DNA of 64,000 nt from Christensenella minuta (GTDB lineage: Bacteria > Bacillota > Clostridia > Christensenellales > Christensenellaceae): the NCBI RefSeq assembly GCF_003628755.1, contig NZ_CP029256.1, forward strand, positions 1,879,585 to 1,943,584, given 5' to 3'. Positions 53,171 to 62,459 of the stretch are shown piece by piece; position 1 is the first letter of the stretch; every line of letters starts with the position of its first letter. A program made the position numbers and the translations under genes. Under the pieces are notes generated by a model that was given only the letters and a program-made list of their open reading frames with translations, did not search any database and was not told the DNA's origin.

Positions 53171-53320
53171 TAAATCAAAACTCCCCATTAAACAAGTGGT
53201 TTGATCTAGCCTTATAAGAGCTAATCAGCTATGGCAGTTTCCTTAAGGAGACATCGAATAGCGCGGTGACCACATTTTATCCTTTGGCGGCCCCTACCCA
53301 AGGGCCTCTTTGTTTCTATT

Positions 53321-53590
53321 TCAGATTGATCGAGCTTTCCCAGATAATCTGTCGCCAACTAAAACGTACTGCTCTAAAAAGGCTTTACACACTGGAAGAG
53401 CAAGTACCGAAAACAAATCATCCTTATCTTTGAAATACCGATAAAGGGCACCTGTTGTAAGGTTAGCACCGGCCATGATCTGGCGCAAGGATACTCCGGT
53501 AAAACTATATTCTAAGAATTCCTTTTGGCACTTTTAAGGGTATCGCCATGTGTTTTATCATATTCTGCAATCAATATAACTTCCTCCCCG
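53321..53590 (-). pseudogene. TetR-family regulator remnant
   Basis: The minus strand reads KEFLEYSFTGVSLRQIMAGANLTTGALYRYFKDKDDLFSVL, the DNA-binding helix-turn-helix of a TetR regulator. It ends soon after, with a stop at 53321-53323. The preceding N-terminal part (LIAEYDKTHGDTLKSAKR) is in another frame, and the ligand domain is missing. It is a broken gene. Confidence 0.75.
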
Positions 53591-53599
53591 TAATGTTGT

Positions 53600-53990
53600 T
53601 ATCTTGATCTTTATTGTCAAGATTTTGAGTATGAAATGTCTCATAATAGTGCCTAAAAATTTCCCCACGCCCTTATCTAAAAATTACACATGCAAAAGAA
53701 AATAGCCCTTTTTAAATCGACTCTATAATTTGAATTAACAGCTTGTCCTCATCAAACAATTCGTATAGATTATTTTGGAGGACAAATAATAAATAATATA
53801 GAAAAATTTAATATTGTATTGGAAAAGCTATTGCAAAATATGTCGATTATTTTCATTTGCGTGACAGTTTAAATAATTATAAAGCGTTTATAAAATATAT
53901 TTAGATAGAGCATAGGTTGTTCCAGAATTTACAATAGATCTAAAAGGATCGAACATGTTGTAGTAAAAGGTTATTGAGGAGGCGATACAA
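53600..53990. other. AT-rich stretch, no gene seen
   Basis: There is no ORF with a good start. The sequence is very AT-rich, and the bile salt hydrolase ribosome site (TGAGGAGG, 53972-53979) lies at its end. A promoter for that gene is expected here but no pair of boxes stands out. Confidence 0.5.
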
Positions 53991-54968
53991 ATGTGTACAG
54001 CAATAACGTATTATACAAAGGATCACTATTTTGGAAGAAATCTGGATCTGGAATTTTCTTATAATGAAACAGTAACGGTTACACCAAAATATTATCCGTT
54101 TCATTTTCGTAATGGAAAAGTGCTCAATCATCATTATGCAATGATAGGGATGGCTTATATAGTTGATGACTTTCCGCTTTACTACGATGCAACAAATGAA
54201 AAGGGTCTCAGTATGGCAGGACTGAACTTCCCGGATAATGCGGACTATAAAGAAGTGAAGGAAGGATACGATAATATTGCTCCCTTTGAATTTATTCCAT
54301 GGATACTCGGTCAATGTGCAAGTGTGAGTGAAGCAAGAATTCTCTTAGAACAGATTAACTTGGTAAATTTGAACTTTAGTGAAGAGCTGCCGCTTTCTCC
54401 ATTACATTGGATGATTTCTGACCAGCGAGATTCCATTGTAGTAGAATCAACAAAAGATGGTTTGAAAGTTTTCGAAAACCCTGTAGGAGTTCTGACAAAT
54501 AATCCTACCTTTGACTATCAGATGTTTAATCTCAATAATTATATGCATTTATCGAAAGAACCCCCTGCAAATACATTTGCTGCCGAATTGGAACTTGAAC
54601 AGTATAGCCGGGGTATGGGGGCGATAGGCCTTCCCGGAGATTTATCATCCGCTTCGAGATTCGTGAAAGCAGCGTTTACAAAGATGAACTCGGTTTCCGG
54701 TGATTCGGAATCGGAAAGTATCAGCCAGTTTTTTCACATTCTTGGCTCGGTAGAGCAGCAACGAGGCTGCGTACATCTTGGTGAAGATAAATATGAAATA
54801 ACAATTTATTCTTCCTGCTGTAACATGGACAAGGGAATTTATTACTATACAACTTATGAAAACAACCAGATCACAGCAGTTGATATGTATAAAGAAAATC
54901 TGGACGGAAACACTATAATAAGCTATCCGCTTATGAAAGAACAGCAGATTAACTATCGGAATTACTAA
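53991..54968 (+). CDS. bsh: Bile salt hydrolase (choloylglycine hydrolase)
   Basis: This 325-residue Ntn-hydrolase splits glycine or taurine from conjugated bile acids. The nucleophile Cys2 follows the start Met (MCTAITYY), then FGRNLDLEFSYNE with the conserved Arg and Asp, NEKGLSMAGLNFP, LTNNPTFDYQMFNLNNY with the Asn pair, and LPGDLSSASRFVKAAF with the conserved Arg. It matches the length and layout of the Clostridium perfringens enzyme as I remember it. It seems to be a single-gene unit, more AT-rich than its neighbours. Penicillin V acylase is a less likely alternative. Confidence 0.88.
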   Translation: MCTAITYYTKDHYFGRNLDLEFSYNETVTVTPKYYPFHFRNGKVLNHHYAMIGMAYIVDDFPLYYDATNEKGLSMAGLNFPDNADYKEVKEGYDNIAPFEFIPWILGQCASVSEARILLEQINLVNLNFSEELPLSPLHWMISDQRDSIVVESTKDGLKVFENPVGVLTNNPTFDYQMFNLNNYMHLSKEPPANTFAAELELEQYSRGMGAIGLPGDLSSASRFVKAAFTKMNSVSGDSESESISQFFHILGSVEQQRGCVHLGEDKYEITIYSSCCNMDKGIYYYTTYENNQITAVDMYKENLDGNTIISYPLMKEQQINYRNY

Positions 54969-55077
54969 TACCCTTAAACATAAGTTTTGTAAATAATCTT
55001 TGCATAGCTTTTATATTATTCTTTTAGGTGCGAGATAGTGGTATATCTAAAAATTTTCTAATATTTTGAATTTGAAC

Positions 55078-55109
55078 AGGCTGCCTCAGAATGAAAGTCG
55101 GGGCAGCCT
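55078..55109. terminator. Hairpin downstream of bile salt hydrolase gene
   Basis: AGGCTGCC (55078-55085) pairs with GGCAGCCT (55102-55109); A/T-rich bases follow. It may end the hydrolase transcript, although it is over 100 bases away. Confidence 0.45.
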
Positions 55110-55205
55110 ATTTGTGCTTGAAATAGGAGCATTCCTGCGTTGCAGTAATGGCAAATAACAAGTGTAGAATAAGCAGGTACTGAATTAAGAGTTAAGGTTA
55201 TCTTA

Positions 55206-55373
55206 TGGCACGGATTATGAAGAACAGAAAATGTAAAATAGCCGTTGCGATGTTTTTCGTTATTCTTTTTTTGGTGTACCACTCCTTCACGCGGGACATG
55301 ATTGCAGCGGCGAAGACTGCCCGATTTATCACTTCATACAAATGGCACTCTGACAAATTATCGGGGCTTTAAG
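55206..55373 (+). CDS. Possible 55-residue membrane peptide
   Basis: ATG 55206 opens a 55-codon ORF with one hydrophobic helix (IAVAMFFVILFLVYHSF) between basic ends. There is no good ribosome site and no recognised homolog. The opposite strand also has an open frame (55058-55282) with Cys/His pairs that may be transposase debris. Treat as uncertain. Confidence 0.25.
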
Positions 55374-55452
55374 TATTGCTACGACAGTGGAGATATTTTT
55401 TGTTTTCTTTATAAACGAAATGTTGAAACTATGCTTTGAGCATAGAGAGATT

Positions 55453-56922
55453 TCATTCGTAGATTTGTGGTTCTGCCACATAATCGACATAAAGCCGGTA
55501 TAGGCCTAGCCGGGACTTCGTCCCTGTTTTTTCATAAATCGACGCAATATATCGCTGCAAGGTGCGACGCGACATATAAAGGGCATCCGCCATTTCCTGC
55601 ACACTCTCTTCGGTAGAAATCAACCGCTCAAATACTTCATGCTCTCTCTGCGTCAGCGAAAAGGATTCTGCAAATTTTTGAGAGTATTCTCCCCGGCTTT
55701 TATTTATGGATTTATCCGCCAATGTATTCTTTATCACGTTATTCCTGCGGTTTATATAGACAAACATTACAACGCTGACAGCCATAAACAAAACCAGCGC
55801 AGAGATAACCGTTGCAAAGCGATCATCTGAAACCAGCAGCGCAATCGAAAAATTAGTAATCAAAACAGCGCTGATATTATTTGCGGTACGCCCCATACCG
55901 GCCCACAGTGCCGGAATCCTCATATAGCGTGAAAGCTCCATGAAACTGGCGGTAAAGAAGACGACGAAAAAACCAGAAGACAAGTAGAATATAAATAATC
56001 CGCCCAAGAATGGAATACCGAATTTAGGAAATACGACACACATGACTGACATCAACATAATGCAGTACATTATGATAGGCATATATTTCCTGTTTTTCAA
56101 ATCAAACAGAAAACCTGCCGTAAGCCCGCTTGCTGCCAGAAGAAGGCGCGGCCATTGTCCGATATCCGTACCTGCCGCGTGTTCAAGCGTAACCGCGTTA
56201 TCGAGCGTACTAAAAATACATGCCATAAGCGCAACTAACAGAGCGAGAAAAATACCGGTCGTAAGCCTGCCTGTTACCCGTGCCGGAGAAACAACCATTT
56301 TTTCCCGTTCATTCTCTTGCGAAGCAACAGGTTTCCTGCGCGCCCGCTCTGCCCTCATAAACAGCAAGGCAAGAATACTCAAAAAAGCAGAAAGCACAAT
56401 CGCCTCTGCCAATTCCGCGTTAATTAGATTGTTATTGATAAACTGAATCAGTATTCCAAGCGCATACGATATCCCTACCAAACGGGCAAGACAATTGTTT
56501 TCCCCTATTGCACAGGCGGCCATATCGTAGACCTTGCCGCTGAATATACCAAGCAGCAAGAATAAAATGATTCCGAATATCAACGTTGTAAAGTAAGAGA
56601 CGCACTGCTGGATCACAAAGATACATACGACTGATGTCATTACTACGATAAACAGGAAAATGATTCGGTATGTTTTTTTGATCAAGCGGTCCAGAAATGG
56701 ATAAACGAAAAAACCGGCTGCGCTTACTCCCAATATGTAATTTTGTGCGTTAATAGCCTCTGACGGCTTTGCCAAAAGAGAAACCATATCGACATACAAA
56801 TATTCCGCGCCCAAAAATACAAAAGTAAAAATAGCCATCATCAGTACGGCGGTCAGCGACGCTGGTTTTCCCAGTTCCGTTTTTGTTTCATTCCACATAC
56901 TTCGATTCCTTGTTAATATCAT
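55453..56922 (-). CDS. LuxR-type regulator with membrane-transporter-like N-terminal half
   Basis: This 489-residue protein has about 12 hydrophobic helices (residues about 20-400, MFS-like layout) and a C-terminal LuxR helix-turn-helix (FSLTQREHEVFERLISTEES, then EMADALYMSRRTLQRYIASIYEKTG). Such membrane-bound LuxR proteins are known from gut Actinobacteria and some Firmicutes and are thought to sense a small molecule. It is divergent from the kinase-phosphatase operon with repeats between them. ATG 56898, preceded by AAGGAATCG, is an alternative start. Confidence 0.85.
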   Translation of the reverse strand: MILTRNRSMWNETKTELGKPASLTAVLMMAIFTFVFLGAEYLYVDMVSLLAKPSEAINAQNYILGVSAAGFFVYPFLDRLIKKTYRIIFLFIVVMTSVVCIFVIQQCVSYFTTLIFGIILFLLLGIFSGKVYDMAACAIGENNCLARLVGISYALGILIQFINNNLINAELAEAIVLSAFLSILALLFMRAERARRKPVASQENEREKMVVSPARVTGRLTTGIFLALLVALMACIFSTLDNAVTLEHAAGTDIGQWPRLLLAASGLTAGFLFDLKNRKYMPIIMYCIMLMSVMCVVFPKFGIPFLGGLFIFYLSSGFFVVFFTASFMELSRYMRIPALWAGMGRTANNISAVLITNFSIALLVSDDRFATVISALVLFMAVSVVMFVYINRRNNVIKNTLADKSINKSRGEYSQKFAESFSLTQREHEVFERLISTEESVQEMADALYMSRRTLQRYIASIYEKTGTKSRLGLYRLYVDYVAEPQIYE

Positions 56923-56976
56923 ATCTACATCATTTATTATACATTGAAATTCAGTTGATTCCTACCGTCTGAAAAC

Positions 56977-57019
56977 AGTTTGGCGCTGTTGTGCCACATA
57001 CTTTTGATAGTTTGGCGCT
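56977..57019. promoter_or_regulatory. Direct repeats, candidate operator between luxR-type gene and FHA operon
   Basis: AGTTTGGCGCT occurs at 56977-56987 and 57009-57019, 32 bases apart (three helical turns). Each is followed by TGTGCC or TGTGGC. They lie in the middle of the divergent control region, 55 bases from the regulator gene start and about 100 bases before the FHA gene. Confidence 0.5.
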
Positions 57020-57115
57020 CATGTGGCCTACCATCTCATCATACGAAAAGCAATAATAAGGGAAAGCATTTTTTAAGATATTCAAACGACAAAACCAATA
57101 TTTTAGGAGGGAAAA

Positions 57116-57670
57116 ATGAAACAGTGCGATAATGGTCATTTCTATGACGAAGCAAGATTTGATTCCTGTCCATATTGTCAGGAAGGCGCAGGAGTAGGGA
57201 AAACGGTAGCTGCGGGCGCTATCGGAAAAACGGTAGCCGCAGTACCCGGATACGGCACAGGAGAGGCTGATCGCGGAAAAACGGTAGGGATCATCCAGAA
57301 AAAAATCGGCATCGATCCGGCGGTCGGCTTTCTGATCTGCATCAAAGGCCCGCATCGCGGCGAAGATTTCAAGCTATGCGCTGGGAGAAACTTTATTGGC
57401 AGGGCTTCTGCTATGGACGTGTCGCTGACAGATGACGACACGGTTTCCCGTGAAAGCCATGCGCTTGTGTCATACGACGCGAAGCATAACCGTTTTACGC
57501 TTTCTCCCGGTCAGGGGCGTGGGATCACCTACTGCAACGACGAGCAGGTTGAAGTAGCCAAACCTCTCCATGCATACGATATTATAGAAGTTGGAAAAAG
57601 CCGCCTGCTGTTCCTGCCGCTATGCGGTGAAAATTTCCGTTGGGACGACGAAGAGCAGAATGAGGATTGA
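57116..57670 (+). CDS. Zinc-ribbon FHA-domain protein
   Basis: This 184-residue protein starts with a Cys/His cluster (CDNGHFYDEARFDSCPYC, residues 4-21). GKTV occurs three times (about residues 28, 37, 54) in a flexible linker. An FHA domain follows (about 75-160) with GRNFIGRASAMDVSL and SRESHALVSYD, the phosphothreonine-binding signature GR...S..H. The linker threonines may be phosphorylated by the kinase of this operon and bound by FHA domains. GGAGGG precedes the start. It is the first gene of the operon. Confidence 0.85.
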   Translation: MKQCDNGHFYDEARFDSCPYCQEGAGVGKTVAAGAIGKTVAAVPGYGTGEADRGKTVGIIQKKIGIDPAVGFLICIKGPHRGEDFKLCAGRNFIGRASAMDVSLTDDDTVSRESHALVSYDAKHNRFTLSPGQGRGITYCNDEQVEVAKPLHAYDIIEVGKSRLLFLPLCGENFRWDDEEQNED

Positions 57671-57673
57671 TCA

Positions 57674-58633
57674 ATGGAAAATATAATTGCATGGCTGAAT
57701 ACGCCTCTGACGGAGGACGGCTCTTTTCGGCTATGGATGCTTGTCGCGGCATGCGCTCTCGCCGTTATCATCCTTTTAGCTTTCCTAAACAGGAAGCACA
57801 GACAGAAAAAAACAAAAAGAATAGAACGGAAAACGGCTTCTGTTACGGAGAAGCCAAAGGTAAAGCCCAATCTTGAGATTGCTAATCTTCAGGGGCTTGG
57901 AAAACGGGAGGAGCAACAGGACGCTTTCGGTGCAAGTCTGTTGAAAAATTATGAGGAAAACGGGCTGCTTGCGGTGCTATGCGATGGTATGGGGGGGATG
58001 GCCGAAGGCGGCATGATTGCCGGGTATGTTGTGTCTGAGCTATTGCGTATATTCCCATGGCAAGATTGTAGCGAACCGGAAGAGAAAATCAACAGGATAA
58101 GTTCCCATGTTTATCGTCAGTTCCGCGGACATGGAGGTACGACGCTCGTCGCGGCGTTGGTGAAAGGTGGGACCTTGTCTTTCTGGTGCGTGGGTGACAG
58201 CGACCTTTTTTTGCTGCGCGAAGAAAAGCTCTACGCACTGAATATGAGACAGGAATATAAGAACGATCTTTTAATCCGTGCATTAGAAGGAGCTTTCCCG
58301 CCAGAAGAGGCATTTATAGATCCACAGGCTGCGGCGCTTTCCGAATATATTGGGAAGGAAACCATAGTGTGTGAACATAACCGCATGCCGTTGCCGCTTA
58401 GGCCGGAAGACACGCTGCTGCTTTGTTCGGACGGCGTAAGCGATACGCTGACATTGACGCAGGTTCGGGAAGCGATGGCTCTTTCGTCCGAAGAATGTTG
58501 CAAAAAGCTGGAAAGGGATATTCTTTCGGCAGATATCCCAAATCAAGATAATTATACGGTGATTGCCATCAGGTATCACGGAAAAATAACGGAGGAGTAT
58601 AAAGATGGAAACGAAAAAGAAAATATCGACTAA
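57674..58633 (+). CDS. Membrane PP2C-type protein phosphatase
   Basis: This 319-residue protein has one N-terminal membrane helix (about residues 18-34), a basic stretch and a PP2C domain. All metal-site motifs are present: KREEQQDAFGAS, LCDGMGGMAEG, GGTTLVAAL with CVGDSDLFLL, LLCSDGVSDTL and NQDNYTVIAI. It removes phosphate from Ser/Thr and should oppose the kinase encoded in the same operon. It starts three bases after the FHA gene and overlaps the protease gene by 29 bases. Confidence 0.92.
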   Translation: MENIIAWLNTPLTEDGSFRLWMLVAACALAVIILLAFLNRKHRQKKTKRIERKTASVTEKPKVKPNLEIANLQGLGKREEQQDAFGASLLKNYEENGLLAVLCDGMGGMAEGGMIAGYVVSELLRIFPWQDCSEPEEKINRISSHVYRQFRGHGGTTLVAALVKGGTLSFWCVGDSDLFLLREEKLYALNMRQEYKNDLLIRALEGAFPPEEAFIDPQAAALSEYIGKETIVCEHNRMPLPLRPEDTLLLCSDGVSDTLTLTQVREAMALSSEECCKKLERDILSADIPNQDNYTVIAIRYHGKITEEYKDGNEKENID

Positions 58634-59924
58634 AAAAATTATGGCAATCGCCTTGTTCTGCGTTTTCGCGATAAGCTGTGTATTGTGCGGAATATCTGCT
58701 GCCAGCAGCATGGGCATGACACCTGCTCAAGCGCGTAATGGCGTGGCCTATGTGCAGCAGGTATTATATGACGTTTCCGGTAGCCCTGTTGCGGCTGGAA
58801 GCGGAACATGCTGGGCTGTCGGTAAACCGGGAGAGCCCGTGGAATATTTTGTAACAAACGGGCATGTGGTGCAGTATGCGTATATCGTTCCCAAGCAAGA
58901 TCCCTCGTATAGCGGGAAGGTAACGGTAGTTTATTCCGGTGCCGAGAATGATTTTGTAGATGCGCAGGTTTTATATTATTCCGGCCCGGAGGAAAAGGAT
59001 ATCGCTATTTTGAAAGTTCCAAGCCCGACAGACAAACGCATCCCGCTTCCCATCAGACCGTCTGATACTGTGCAGCCGGGAGAAACAGCTTATGCTCTGG
59101 GATTTCCGGGTGTATCGGATACACTGGCAGAGAATATCCGCTATGATATCGACGACGTTACCATAACAGACGGTGTTATCAGTAAGCGCGCGTCGGTTTC
59201 GGGAACGGGCTACGAAGCGTTCCAGATGAACGTAGACATCAATCCGGGCAATTCCGGTGGACCTCTGGTGGACGCTGACGGCAATGTGATTGGTGTAAAC
59301 ACGTCGGGGCTCGTTACTCAGATCGGTACGGAGGAGCAATCGGTAAATATCAACACTAGCGTAAACTACGCCAGCGTTGCGGATCAGCTTATCCGTATTC
59401 TGGACGAGGAACGTATCGAATACACGCTGATGGGTGAAAAAAACTGGATGTTGTATACCTTTGTCGTAATTGGCGGTGTAACGCTTATCCTCGGAATTGT
59501 ATTTCTGGTTATGGACAGAAAAAAAACGTCGGTTCTGTCAGCGGCGGATACCGAGGGAAGTTTTGTTGCCGGAAAACCGGCAAAAAACAGCCCGTCAGGC
59601 AAAAAACCGCTGCTACGCGGCGTCACTGGGAAATATGCCGGACAGAGCTTCGATCTCTCCAAAGGAAAGGTTACGCTTGGACGCGATCCAAACCTTTGTA
59701 ATATTGTGTTCGATAAGAGTACGCCGGGGATCAGCGGGAATCACTGCCAAGTTTCCTATGATGCAGCCGGGGATTATTTTCTGTTGATGGATAACGGATC
59801 TTCCTACGGAACGTTTCTTGGAAATGGAAAGAAACTGCCTGCATCCGTCGCTGAAAAGCTGGCAACGGGAGATACGTTCTATCTGTGTAACAATGCCAAT
59901 AAATTTATTGTTGCAAAGGAGTAG
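58605..59924 (+). CDS. Trypsin-like serine protease with cytoplasmic FHA domain
   Basis: This 439-residue protein has an N-terminal membrane helix (about residues 11-33) and an outer trypsin/HtrA-type domain with the full triad: His in TNGHVVQ, Asp in EKDIAILKV and Ser in NPGNSGGPLVD (near 218). A second helix (about 282-303) and an inside FHA domain (about 340-430, with VTLGRDPNLCNIVF and GNHCQVSYD) follow. The layout links outside proteolysis with inside phosphothreonine binding, suggesting a phospho-controlled protease. No PDZ domain is present. Confidence 0.9.
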   Translation: METKKKISTKKIMAIALFCVFAISCVLCGISAASSMGMTPAQARNGVAYVQQVLYDVSGSPVAAGSGTCWAVGKPGEPVEYFVTNGHVVQYAYIVPKQDPSYSGKVTVVYSGAENDFVDAQVLYYSGPEEKDIAILKVPSPTDKRIPLPIRPSDTVQPGETAYALGFPGVSDTLAENIRYDIDDVTITDGVISKRASVSGTGYEAFQMNVDINPGNSGGPLVDADGNVIGVNTSGLVTQIGTEEQSVNINTSVNYASVADQLIRILDEERIEYTLMGEKNWMLYTFVVIGGVTLILGIVFLVMDRKKTSVLSAADTEGSFVAGKPAKNSPSGKKPLLRGVTGKYAGQSFDLSKGKVTLGRDPNLCNIVFDKSTPGISGNHCQVSYDAAGDYFLLMDNGSSYGTFLGNGKKLPASVAEKLATGDTFYLCNNANKFIVAKE

Positions 59925-59927
59925 AAA

Positions 59928-60251
59928 ATGGCAGCATATTACTTGGAAAATGGGAAAATACAGGAGGCATGCGCTGGATATGCCTCCCGCGAAGACGCGG
60001 AAATATATCATCTTAGTGCCAACGGAGAAATTACAACAAAAGAGATTGTACCGGATCTGAAACCTGGCGAAGGTCTGCTGATGTGTACTGAAGGTTTTTA
60101 TGTGGAGTCGCTGGAAGTACAAGTAGACTTCCTGAAAGCTGCGGATGCGGAGCATTGGCTTAAATATATGGCCCTGCGCCATATCGAACGAGCGAGATAT
60201 ATTGATGACAGGCTTTGGGTGTTGGCAGAAATGATGGAGGAAAAAATATGA
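59928..60251 (+). CDS. Unknown 107-residue operon protein
   Basis: This protein begins MAAYYLENGKIQEACAGYAS and has no membrane helix or catalytic motif; the second half is helical (AEHWLKYMALRHIERARYID). It starts four bases after the protease gene and overlaps the kinase start by four bases, so it must be part of the same translation chain. It may be an adaptor of the kinase, judging only by position. Confidence 0.65.
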   Translation: MAAYYLENGKIQEACAGYASREDAEIYHLSANGEITTKEIVPDLKPGEGLLMCTEGFYVESLEVQVDFLKAADAEHWLKYMALRHIERARYIDDRLWVLAEMMEEKI

Positions 60252-62428
60252 ATCTGGAAAAAGTATGTTACGGCTGTTTCCGGGAAAAAGAGCCGGGAGT
60301 CTGCCCATACTGCGGATATGACGATACAGAGGAACAACCGTTTTTAGCGCTGCCGCCGGGGACAATTTTAAACGGACGGTATATGGCGGGAAAGGTGCTG
60401 GGAGTAGGCGGTTTCGGGATTACTTATCTTGGGTACGACCTGACGCTGGAAATTAAGGTAGCAATCAAAGAATATATGCCGTCAGGGATGGCGACGAGGT
60501 ATAAAGACGGATATACGGTTACACTCACCGGGCGCGTGGAAAAGGAATATGCGGCAGGAATGGAACGCTTTTTGGATGAAGCACGTATTCTGGCCAAACT
60601 TCAAAATTTGCCTAACATCGTATCGGTACAAAATTATTTCAAGGAAAATAATACTGCGTATTTCGTAATGGAATATATCGAGGGAATGAGCCTTAAAGAA
60701 TATGTTGCAGAGCATGGAGGCAGTATTTCCTATACTGAGGCGCTTGCAATCCTGCTCCCTGTCATGGAGGCCCTGTGCGAAGTTCACTCCCTGAATCTGA
60801 TGCACCGGGATATTAGCCCGGATAATATCTACATTACAGCATCAGGAGAAAGCAGATTGCTTGATTTCGGCGCGGCACGGTTTTCCATGGGTGACAACAA
60901 AAGCGTATCTGTTATCTTAAAACATGGATATGCGCCGGAGGAGCAATATTCCAGCCACGGAAATCAGGGGCCGTGGACGGATATCTACGCGATGGGAGCT
61001 ACGCTTTACCGATGTGTAACTGGAATAGTGCCGCCGGACTCAATCGAGCGCATTCACAACGATACGATCAAAAAGCCCTCCGAGTTGGGCATCAGCTTGC
61101 CTACATCAATGGAAAATGCAATATTGAAGGCACTCTCCGTCAAAGCAGAGGATAGGTATGCTAATATGCGTGCGTTTATTGATGCGCTGTCCGGTAAAAA
61201 AGCGGTATCGGTAACGGAACGCGTAACGGCAGGCGTAACGCAACGTGCCTCGACGATAGCTCCTGCGGACGGTAGAAGCGACTTTTGGGATTTTATGAAA
61301 ACAAATCCGTTGATACGTTGGATGATTGTAGGAGCTGCCGCGGCTATTTTAGTATTTGCGGTGATTTTCCCTGCGGCGGGAGTATACAATGGGAAGAACA
61401 CGCCTATAACCTCTAACGGTGGAACGAATGCCCCTGCCGCTACACAGGAATTGGTCGTGCCAAGCACAGAGGGCAGCGCCCCGGTGACAACACCGGAAAC
61501 GGACGCTCCGGCTATGGAGATGACAACCCATGATATTACTGGTTATGGCGCTGAAATCTCCGTCCCGGCTGACTGGACGGAAGATCCGGAAAGCTGGGCT
61601 TTCACGAGCCCGGATTCGCGTATGGCTCTTGGCGTTGAGCTATACTTCTATCAGCCCTATATGGCTTGTTATTCCATAAACGACGTCGAGAACAATGTAG
61701 AAACGATCGCAGCGTGGGCATCAGAGGAAATGGGGACAACAGGATATGAAATCAAAACGGCGGGGCCGCAACAAATAGGAGACGTGCCTGCCTACCAGAT
61801 CGACCTCCGCGCAACAAAGCAAACAGGCGGAGAGATTGACGTGGTACTCCTTTTTGCTGAAACGCAAAATGGTTTTGGATTATATGATATCATGGGAGCT
61901 TGTACGGCAGATGATGAAGAAGCGTACGCAGCGCTTCGCGGATATATGGATACTTTCATGATTACAGGCCCTGTCGATACGACGTTCAGGTTGTATTCAA
62001 ACCAAGAGCTGGGCTTCAAATTTCTGTATAGCGCAGATTATATACAGGAAGAACCGGCTATTGTTAATGTGAAATTCGATGGGCCGGTTATATCGTGCGT
62101 CGCTCTATATCCTTTTGCAGGAGATGAAACACAATTTGTAGAGGTGGAAAATGTTTCTACAATTGCGGCGACTGCACAAGAAGCGAGTAATTTCTTTTAT
62201 AACACCCACATAAACTTGGGAGCGGCGTTGAACGAGCCATATATAGATACATGGGGCGGCGTTGAATGGACAATGTGGGAAGGAACATTACAATCTTCTT
62301 CCGTTGCATTCGGTGCAGCAGAGATCAATGGGCAGATATATGTCGTTGCCAGCAGGGTTCAGGAATCAAATGTAGAGACAGCAAATAGTGTCAGACGTGA
62401 TGCAATGTCTTCCCTGCGTCCGGTTTGA
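60248..62428 (+). CDS. Zinc-ribbon Ser/Thr protein kinase with outer sensor domain
   Basis: This 727-residue transmembrane kinase begins with a Cys4 ribbon (CYGCFREKEPGVCPYC, residues 6-21). The kinase domain (about 45-315) has LGVGGFGITYLGYD, the ATP-binding Lys in VAIKEYMP, HRDISPDNIYI as catalytic loop and DFGAAR. A membrane helix (about 355-376) and a Thr/Pro-rich stretch lead to an outer region of about 330 residues with two similar modules (YGAEISVPADW and LGFKFLYSADY starts). The outer part probably senses a ligand, the inner part phosphorylates FHA partners. ATG 60248 is linked by ATGA to the preceding gene. Confidence 0.92.
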   Translation: MNLEKVCYGCFREKEPGVCPYCGYDDTEEQPFLALPPGTILNGRYMAGKVLGVGGFGITYLGYDLTLEIKVAIKEYMPSGMATRYKDGYTVTLTGRVEKEYAAGMERFLDEARILAKLQNLPNIVSVQNYFKENNTAYFVMEYIEGMSLKEYVAEHGGSISYTEALAILLPVMEALCEVHSLNLMHRDISPDNIYITASGESRLLDFGAARFSMGDNKSVSVILKHGYAPEEQYSSHGNQGPWTDIYAMGATLYRCVTGIVPPDSIERIHNDTIKKPSELGISLPTSMENAILKALSVKAEDRYANMRAFIDALSGKKAVSVTERVTAGVTQRASTIAPADGRSDFWDFMKTNPLIRWMIVGAAAAILVFAVIFPAAGVYNGKNTPITSNGGTNAPAATQELVVPSTEGSAPVTTPETDAPAMEMTTHDITGYGAEISVPADWTEDPESWAFTSPDSRMALGVELYFYQPYMACYSINDVENNVETIAAWASEEMGTTGYEIKTAGPQQIGDVPAYQIDLRATKQTGGEIDVVLLFAETQNGFGLYDIMGACTADDEEAYAALRGYMDTFMITGPVDTTFRLYSNQELGFKFLYSADYIQEEPAIVNVKFDGPVISCVALYPFAGDETQFVEVENVSTIAATAQEASNFFYNTHINLGAALNEPYIDTWGGVEWTMWEGTLQSSSVAFGAAEINGQIYVVASRVQESNVETANSVRRDAMSSLRPV

Positions 62429-62437
62429 CCGGACGCA
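62415..62437. other. Perfect hairpin over the kinase stop codon
   Basis: TGCGTCCGG, TTTGA, CCGGACGCA form a 9-bp perfect stem with the kinase stop codon in the loop. There is no T run, so it is more likely an RNA stability or processing site than a terminator. The next gene starts 23 bases later. Confidence 0.5.
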
Positions 62438-62459
62438 AGGGACGGAAAGGAGCTATGAT

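Noticed and set aside
53289-53310. Terminator after the histidine kinase gene
   Set aside because: The stem GGCCCCT/AGGGCC is short and imperfect and the T tract is weak; not strong enough to list.
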